From assembly GCA_965370495.1 (NCBI GenBank), contig CBDUUV010000086.1, positions 1-10,430 on the forward strand: DNA of 10,430 bases. Direction: 5' to 3'. The notes beneath the pieces are model-generated. The model made no database searches and was not told where the DNA came from. It worked only from the letters and a program-made list of their open reading frames with translations. This DNA is from Krumholzibacterium sp965370495. GTDB lineage: Bacteria; Krumholzibacteriota; Krumholzibacteriia; Krumholzibacteriales; Krumholzibacteriaceae. Positions 6,716 to 10,430 of this stretch are shown in pieces. Position 1 is the first letter of the stretch. Each line of letters starts with the position of its first letter. Made by a program: the position numbers and the translations under genes.

Positions 6716-8098
6716 CTAATTTTGTTCTTCAGGCCATCTTTTATTTACTTTTTTCGTCTTGTCCCGTGTGATTATAACAGTTTCGGTGTATTCGTGCTTA
6801 ATGCCATCTATCACCTTTACAATCTTTATAACGTGACGGCCCGGGGAGAGTGAAAATGTATGAGGGGTCTGTTCTTTTTGAAGTACACCGTCGATATATA
6901 TATCTGAATAACCCGGTCTTGACAGGATTTTTAACTCGCCGGTGCCGGCGACAGGTTCTGCAGCCGGTTTGGTGGAAGGAGGGGGGACTGTTGCTGTTTT
7001 TTCTATGGGTTTTTCGATCTCCGCCGGCTCTTCTTTGGCGTTGAGGTCAAGATCCCCGGCAGGGATATTTTCCTGGCCCGAATCGTTTTCCCCGTCCTGC
7101 TTGCCGGCGGGGAATATCAACCCAAAGTTATTTCCAACAGGAGTGAATTTAAGAACTACAAAAACTGCCGCGATTATAACAACGATTCCCGCCAGAAGAG
7201 GTTTGAGCTTCGATCTTTTTCCGGATTTTCGAATCCTGGCAGGTTTTTTTATCCTGGCGGTCTTCGGTTTGGCCGGGGCATCACTGTAATGCGCGTATAC
7301 CATCTCCAGCTGCGCCTTCATCTCGGCTATCGAATCGAACCGTTTTTCCGCGTTACACTGTATGGATCTCGTGATGATTTTGTCGAGATCCCTGTTTATT
7401 TCCTTGTTCAGTTTCGATGGCGCCGCAGGAGTAGTAAAGAGTTTGGAATCTCTAAGGATGAACTCGTTGTCGCCTTTATAGGGGAGGTCTCCTGTAACCA
7501 TCCTGTAGAGCATCGTGCCGACAGCATAGATGTCGCACTTCGAATAATCGAGGTCTTCGCCTCCTTCAAACTGTTCGGGAGCCATATATTCCGGGGTCCC
7601 CGCCGCTGTTCCGAGGATCGTGAGTTTAGGGTCGGTTTTGCCCTTGGCTATACCGAAGTCGATGATCTTAACCTGTCCGTTTTTAGCGAACATGATATTG
7701 CTCGGTTTTATATCACGATGATAGATCCCCTGGCTATGTGCAGGTTCAAGAGCCGATATAATATCGGCCACCATCTTTAATGCTTCGCCGATCGGCAAGC
7801 TTGTTTTTTCTTTAAGAATCTCCTCGAGAGAAGGACCCTCGATATACTCCATCGCGATAACGAATTCATCGCCATGGTTGAAAAAATGCCTGATCTTGCA
7901 GATATTGGGGTTTTTGTCGAGAAGAGCGAGTTTATCCGCTTCCTGCTTGAAACGTTCCGCCAGCCTGGAATCGGATAGAACCTTGAGGACGACTTTCAGG
8001 TTCGGTACATCTTTATGAACGGCAAGATATACCTTCGCCATCGCTCCAGAGCCAATATAGTCCAGTACCCTATAGTCGCCAAACTGTTTGTCCTGCAT
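6716..8098 (-). CDS. transmembrane Ser/Thr protein kinase with periplasmic PEGA domain
   Basis: A 460-residue Hanks-type kinase that phosphorylates Ser/Thr on cytoplasmic proteins. Numbered from an alternative GTG at 8152: Gly-rich loop IGSGAMAKV at 33-41, ATP-anchoring Lys57 (VVLKVL), alphaC Glu71, catalytic loop HRDIKPSN at 145-152, DFG at 165-167, activation segment GTPEYMAPEQ at 185-194. All key residues are present, so it should be active. Residues 300-318 are very basic, 319-336 form one transmembrane helix, 350-402 are a Pro/Glu-rich linker, and 405-472 a PEGA domain (GELKILSRPGYSDIYIDG... SLSPGRHVIKIV), which must lie in the periplasm. The ATG at 8098 is preferred: it leads straight into the kinase fold and has CAGGGA 9 bases upstream, whereas the GTG directly abuts a GGGAGG. 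First gene of the operon, next to a divergent receptor-phosphatase that could reverse its action. Its substrates are not visible. Confidence 0.9.
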   Translation of the reverse strand: MQDKQFGDYRVLDYIGSGAMAKVYLAVHKDVPNLKVVLKVLSDSRLAERFKQEADKLALLDKNPNICKIRHFFNHGDEFVIAMEYIEGPSLEEILKEKTSLPIGEALKMVADIISALEPAHSQGIYHRDIKPSNIMFAKNGQVKIIDFGIAKGKTDPKLTILGTAAGTPEYMAPEQFEGGEDLDYSKCDIYAVGTMLYRMVTGDLPYKGDNEFILRDSKLFTTPAAPSKLNKEINRDLDKIITRSIQCNAEKRFDSIAEMKAQLEMVYAHYSDAPAKPKTARIKKPARIRKSGKRSKLKPLLAGIVVIIAAVFVVLKFTPVGNNFGLIFPAGKQDGENDSGQENIPAGDLDLNAKEEPAEIEKPIEKTATVPPPSTKPAAEPVAGTGELKILSRPGYSDIYIDGVLQKEQTPHTFSLSPGRHVIKIVKVIDGIKHEYTETVIITRDKTKKVNKRWPEEQN

Positions 8099-8202
8099 AC
8101 CGACCGGTCCCTGCCGCGGAAGATTTCCCGGGAAGATACTGTCCCGGCCCACCTCCCGGATTCATTGAGGAGAGCCGAAAAAGCCCACATTTCCTTACGC
8201 AA

Positions 8203-8231
8203 AAGGTACTTGAAGGCTATGATTAAGTCAA
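8203..8231 (-). promoter_or_regulatory. candidate promoter of the kinase operon
   Basis: On the minus strand TTGACT (8231-8226) and TACCTT (8208-8203) are separated by 17 bases, the ideal sigma-70 spacing; the -35 matches 5 of 6 consensus bases, the -10 only 3 of 6. TACCTTTTG also comes close to the Bacteroidetes-type -7 box TAnnTTTG but has one extra T. Transcription would start near 8196 and give a leader of about 98 bases before the ATG at 8098. It lies a few bases upstream of the divergent gene, so the two promoters would compete for space. Read by eye only. Confidence 0.35.
8218..8223 (+). promoter_or_regulatory. possible -10 box for the receptor-phosphatase gene
   Basis: TATGAT differs from TATAAT by one base and would place the start of transcription near 8230, only about 8 bases before the ATG at 8238, that is an almost leaderless mRNA. 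This would fit the absence of a ribosome binding site there (bases before the ATG are gtcaacccgta). The -35 position (TTACGC at 8195-8200, 17-base spacer) is poor, so confidence is low. Confidence 0.2.
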
Positions 8232-8237
8232 CCCGTA

Positions 8238-10160
8238 ATGTCTGAATATACAACCACGTGGTTTGACCCCGATTTTCCTCCCTCTGCCATCAGGCTGACC
8301 AGCGGATGGGAATATCTCTGCGAGCCGATCGGGGAGGATACTTTGAAAAATATGGACTCTTTACCTGAATTTCCTCCTGGCGGTGGTGCCAGCTGGCGGC
8401 CGTTAAATCAAAGGGATCCGTTCGGATGGACCGACCGGGTGGAATACTGGGTCAGGGTGCGGCTCCCCGACCGGATACCCGATCCTGGTTCGTTGTATAT
8501 CAATGGCTATTTCACTGCTTTCTCCCTGTTTCTGTCAAATTCCCGGCTGGTTGCATACGAAGACCCGGGAACCGAACCAGCCAATATTCCGCACATTCCC
8601 CAATGGTATATTATTGACCTGCCGGCCGAATCGGGGGGAAAAATTTTATATATCTGGCGGCCGCTGCAGGAAACCCGTCTGAAAATCAATTATTCTGTGA
8701 TTGCTCCCAGCCTGGAGAATGAGAAACATAACTGGATTCTCCCCCTGGAAAATTTCATCCGGCGATCGATTCAACGGGGAGATCTGGGATACCTGGCTCT
8801 GAGTATGATATTCCTTACTATTGGCCTGATAACCTTTTTCATGGCGATAATGCGACGAGAAAACAGGGACATAGCTATGTTTTTCTTCAGCGCCATGTCG
8901 GTATTCTTCGGTTTCAGGTATATGTTCAATACCAGTTCCTTCAGGTTTTGGATGGGTGGAACAGAACTATTCTGGAACAAAGCGGTTACTACCTTCGGTT
9001 ACCTTAGCGGTGTGGCCGCATTTTCCTTTTTCCGTGTCTACCTGGGCAGGGGCTGGAAATCTTCGATTCACATCGCCGCCTGGACCTATATTCTCTATTC
9101 CTGCGTGGCTATACCACTGAGGATTATTTATACCGATCAGCTCCTGGTTTCTGAAATCAGTAATATTCTGGTAATAGGTTGTCTTATTGTACTGGTTGCC
9201 AATATTCTGAACCCACGGATACGCCGGAAAAATGATCTGCGCGGCCTGCTGATCGGTAGTCTTTTCTGTGGCATTTTTGTGATTCTGGATAACCTGCGTG
9301 GCCTGGGATTGGAATTGCTTCCTTTCAGTGTTGAATGGCTGGGAATGGTGATTATCTATTTTACTGTCGGGTTGATGGCCCTGCGCCGTTATATCCGCCG
9401 GGAACAAAACCTGATTGCCATCCGGCAGGAACTCGATACTGCCCGGCAGATTCAGCTATCGATCCTTCCCAGGCAGTCACCGGTAACTGAAAAACTGGCA
9501 ATCGCTTCCCGTTATGTGCCGATGGAGGCGATAGCCGGCGATTTTTTTGATTATATCGCAGTCAACGAAACCAGCCTGGGGATACTGGTAGCCGATGTAT
9601 CCGGTCATGGTATACCCGCCGCCCTGATTGCCTCGATGGTGAAAGTGGCCTTTCAGGCCCAGATTGAGTATGCCGATGATCCGGCCCGGGTATTGTCCTG
9701 GATGAACCAGATTCTGAGCGATCAGCTGGGCGACCGTTTCGTAACCGCCGGATACTCATTTATTGATACCGGGAACGGCGAACTTCGTTATTCCGGCGCT
9801 GCCCATCCTCCCCTGCTGATCAGGCAAGCTGTTGAGGGAAAAGTGCTGAGTATCGAAAATAATGGCCTGATGATTGGTCCCTTCCCGGAGGCGAACTATT
9901 CGACGGTGACCCAACGCCTGGGACCAGGTGATCGAATTATGATGTATACCGATGGTATCCCCGAAACGATGAACATGGCGGAAGTGGATTACGGCGACCA
10001 GCGGCTGCGACAGTTTCTGTTGGATAATTCCAGCCTTTCAGCTGAAGAATTCATCGATCGCCTGTTGGTGGAAATAAATATATGGTCTGGATTAAAGCGT
10101 GATGAACCGGCCACCGACGACCTGACCGTGGTGATTATCGATCTTTCCACAGGCGATTGA
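8238..10160 (+). CDS. seven-transmembrane (7TMR-DISM-like) receptor with SpoIIE/RsbU-type PP2C phosphatase domain
   Basis: A 640-residue membrane receptor-phosphatase. Residues 15-155 resemble an extracytoplasmic jelly-roll domain (SGWEYLCEPI, GWTDRVEYWVRVRLP, GSLYINGYFTAFSLFLS), as in 7TMR-DISM receptors. About 183-384 hold seven hydrophobic helices (near 183-204, 212-229, 246-268, 276-293, 305-324, 334-352, 364-384). Residues 386-410 are a coiled-coil linker (RREQNLIAIRQELDTARQIQ). Residues 418-636 are a SpoIIE-type PP2C domain with metal-binding positions AGDFFD (Asp435), VADVSGHG (Asp453), YTDG (Asp572) and TDDLT (Asp627/628), so it should dephosphorylate Ser/Thr, typically an anti-sigma-factor antagonist. 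No STAS protein or anti-sigma kinase is in view. No signal peptide precedes the N-terminal domain, although related receptors usually have one; a TGA at 8220-8222 stops any upstream extension and no ribosome binding site is seen. Codon use differs from neighbours. Divergent from the kinase operon. Confidence 0.88.
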   Translation: MSEYTTTWFDPDFPPSAIRLTSGWEYLCEPIGEDTLKNMDSLPEFPPGGGASWRPLNQRDPFGWTDRVEYWVRVRLPDRIPDPGSLYINGYFTAFSLFLSNSRLVAYEDPGTEPANIPHIPQWYIIDLPAESGGKILYIWRPLQETRLKINYSVIAPSLENEKHNWILPLENFIRRSIQRGDLGYLALSMIFLTIGLITFFMAIMRRENRDIAMFFFSAMSVFFGFRYMFNTSSFRFWMGGTELFWNKAVTTFGYLSGVAAFSFFRVYLGRGWKSSIHIAAWTYILYSCVAIPLRIIYTDQLLVSEISNILVIGCLIVLVANILNPRIRRKNDLRGLLIGSLFCGIFVILDNLRGLGLELLPFSVEWLGMVIIYFTVGLMALRRYIRREQNLIAIRQELDTARQIQLSILPRQSPVTEKLAIASRYVPMEAIAGDFFDYIAVNETSLGILVADVSGHGIPAALIASMVKVAFQAQIEYADDPARVLSWMNQILSDQLGDRFVTAGYSFIDTGNGELRYSGAAHPPLLIRQAVEGKVLSIENNGLMIGPFPEANYSTVTQRLGPGDRIMMYTDGIPETMNMAEVDYGDQRLRQFLLDNSSLSAEEFIDRLLVEINIWSGLKRDEPATDDLTVVIIDLSTGD

Positions 10161-10275
10161 AAGTTGCTGTAACCTGGAGCATGCCGGCGAGGCTGAAATA
10201 ATAAGCCTGTTCGACAGGTCAGTTTGTCGACCTGGCTATCCTGAACCCGCCCCAAACGATAAGATCAATTTTCAT

Positions 10276-10293
10276 AGGGTGGGGCTCCACCTT
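10276..10293 (+). terminator. weak hairpin between the receptor-phosphatase and the convergent surface-protein gene
   Basis: AGGGTGG (10276-10282) pairs with CCACCTT (10287-10293) around a GGCT loop, 7 bp with one G-T pair. The following bases on the + strand, tgaatag, give only a three-T run, and there is no U-run on the minus strand either. It lies 115 bp past the stop of the + gene and 40 bp past the stop of the minus gene, the right place for a shared terminator, but it is a weak one. The rest of 10161-10333 contains no gene that I can support. Confidence 0.3.
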
Positions 10294-10333
10294 TGAATAG
10301 AATGGACAATCCGGCACTTGAAAGAGACACGTG

Positions 10334-10430
10334 TTATCTCAAAAGAACCATCTTCATGTTCTTCTCGAATCCCTCCGTCTTCATCCTGTAGAAATACACT
10401 CCGCTCGCCACAGTCGAGCCGGGCTCGTGG
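10334..10430 (-). CDS. C-terminus of a surface/secreted protein with FlgD-like / type IX-style sorting tail (5' part outside window)
   Basis: On the minus strand from base 10429 the frame reads 31 codons, HEPGSTVASGVYFYRM followed by KTEGFEKNMKMVLLR, and stops at TAA (10336-10334). The pattern 'aSGVYFYRm.t..f..t.KMvLLr' is the C-terminal signature of FlgD-Ig-like/type IX secretion-type sorting domains found at the ends of large secreted proteins in FCB-group and Krumholzibacteria/Eisenbacteria-type genomes. Only the last strands of that domain are in the window, so the function of the main part is unknown. It is a strong clue to the host group and shows that a surface-protein gene converges on the receptor-phosphatase gene. 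The match is to a well-known motif; which export route this organism uses is inference. Confidence 0.85.
   Translation of the reverse strand, partial: HEPGSTVASGVYFYRMKTEGFEKNMKMVLLR

Noticed and set aside
8967..9407. 146-codon open frame on the minus strand
   Set aside because: Antisense to the transmembrane region of the receptor-phosphatase; Asn/Gln-rich reverse-complement artefact.
10206..10234. Overlapping small inverted repeats (CCTGT-TCG-ACAGG and CAGGTC...GACCTG)
   Set aside because: Stems of 5-6 bp without a T-run, target-site duplication or nearby transposase; not enough for a terminator, attachment site or mobile-element end.
10325..10340. Near-palindrome around CACGTG (gagacacgtgttatctc)
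   Set aside because: Short, imperfect and overlapping the stop codon of the edge gene; likely chance.

Overview
The window looks like a piece of chromosome from an uncultured-type Gram-negative bacterium of the FCB (Fibrobacteres-Chlorobi-Bacteroidetes) / Krumholzibacteria-Eisenbacteria-Latescibacteria kind. This rests on four things: lipoproteins that combine Ig/cohesin-like and LamG-type domains, an outer-membrane barrel ending in an aromatic residue, a Ser/Thr kinase with a PEGA domain, and a FlgD-like C-terminal tail (SGVYFYRMKTEG...) of a surface protein at the right edge. The placement is inference from protein style; there is no marker gene and I could not run a search.

Layout. Left (1-1510, + strand): the 3' part of an unrecognised gene that enters from outside the window, then a small exported protein. 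A strong hairpin at 1548-1572 separates this pair from what converges on it. Centre (1577-8098, - strand): five closely spaced genes read right to left, in transcription order a transmembrane Ser/Thr kinase with a periplasmic PEGA domain, a secreted CsgG-like/TPR protein, a CsgG-like/TPR lipoprotein, an outer-membrane beta-barrel, and a lipoprotein with a LamG/concanavalin-like domain. Gaps are 49, 27, -11 (overlap) and 13 bp, and the hairpin lies directly behind the last gene with its U-run on this strand, so this is almost certainly one operon. Right (8238-10160, + strand): a divergently transcribed seven-transmembrane receptor with a PP2C/SpoIIE (RsbU-type) phosphatase domain. At the edge (10334-10430, - strand) is the C-terminus of a surface protein, absent from simple long-ORF lists because it is only 31 codons.

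How they may work together (inference). The operon spans every envelope layer: a cytoplasmic kinase anchored in the inner membrane, periplasmic and outer-membrane-associated CsgG-like proteins, a barrel in the outer membrane and a lipid-anchored carbohydrate/protein-binding module. No curli subunits or CsgE/F partners are visible, so it is not a curli locus. A kinase-led CsgG/barrel/LamG cassette is the best candidate here for an undescribed envelope system. The receptor-phosphatase next to it is a possible antagonist of the kinase, but its codon use differs (CTG leucine codons rather than CTT), it lacks a signal peptide and it has no clear ribosome binding site, so it may have arrived separately.

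No tRNA, rRNA, CRISPR array, insertion sequence or integrase was seen. No gene-free stretch exceeds 300 bases.
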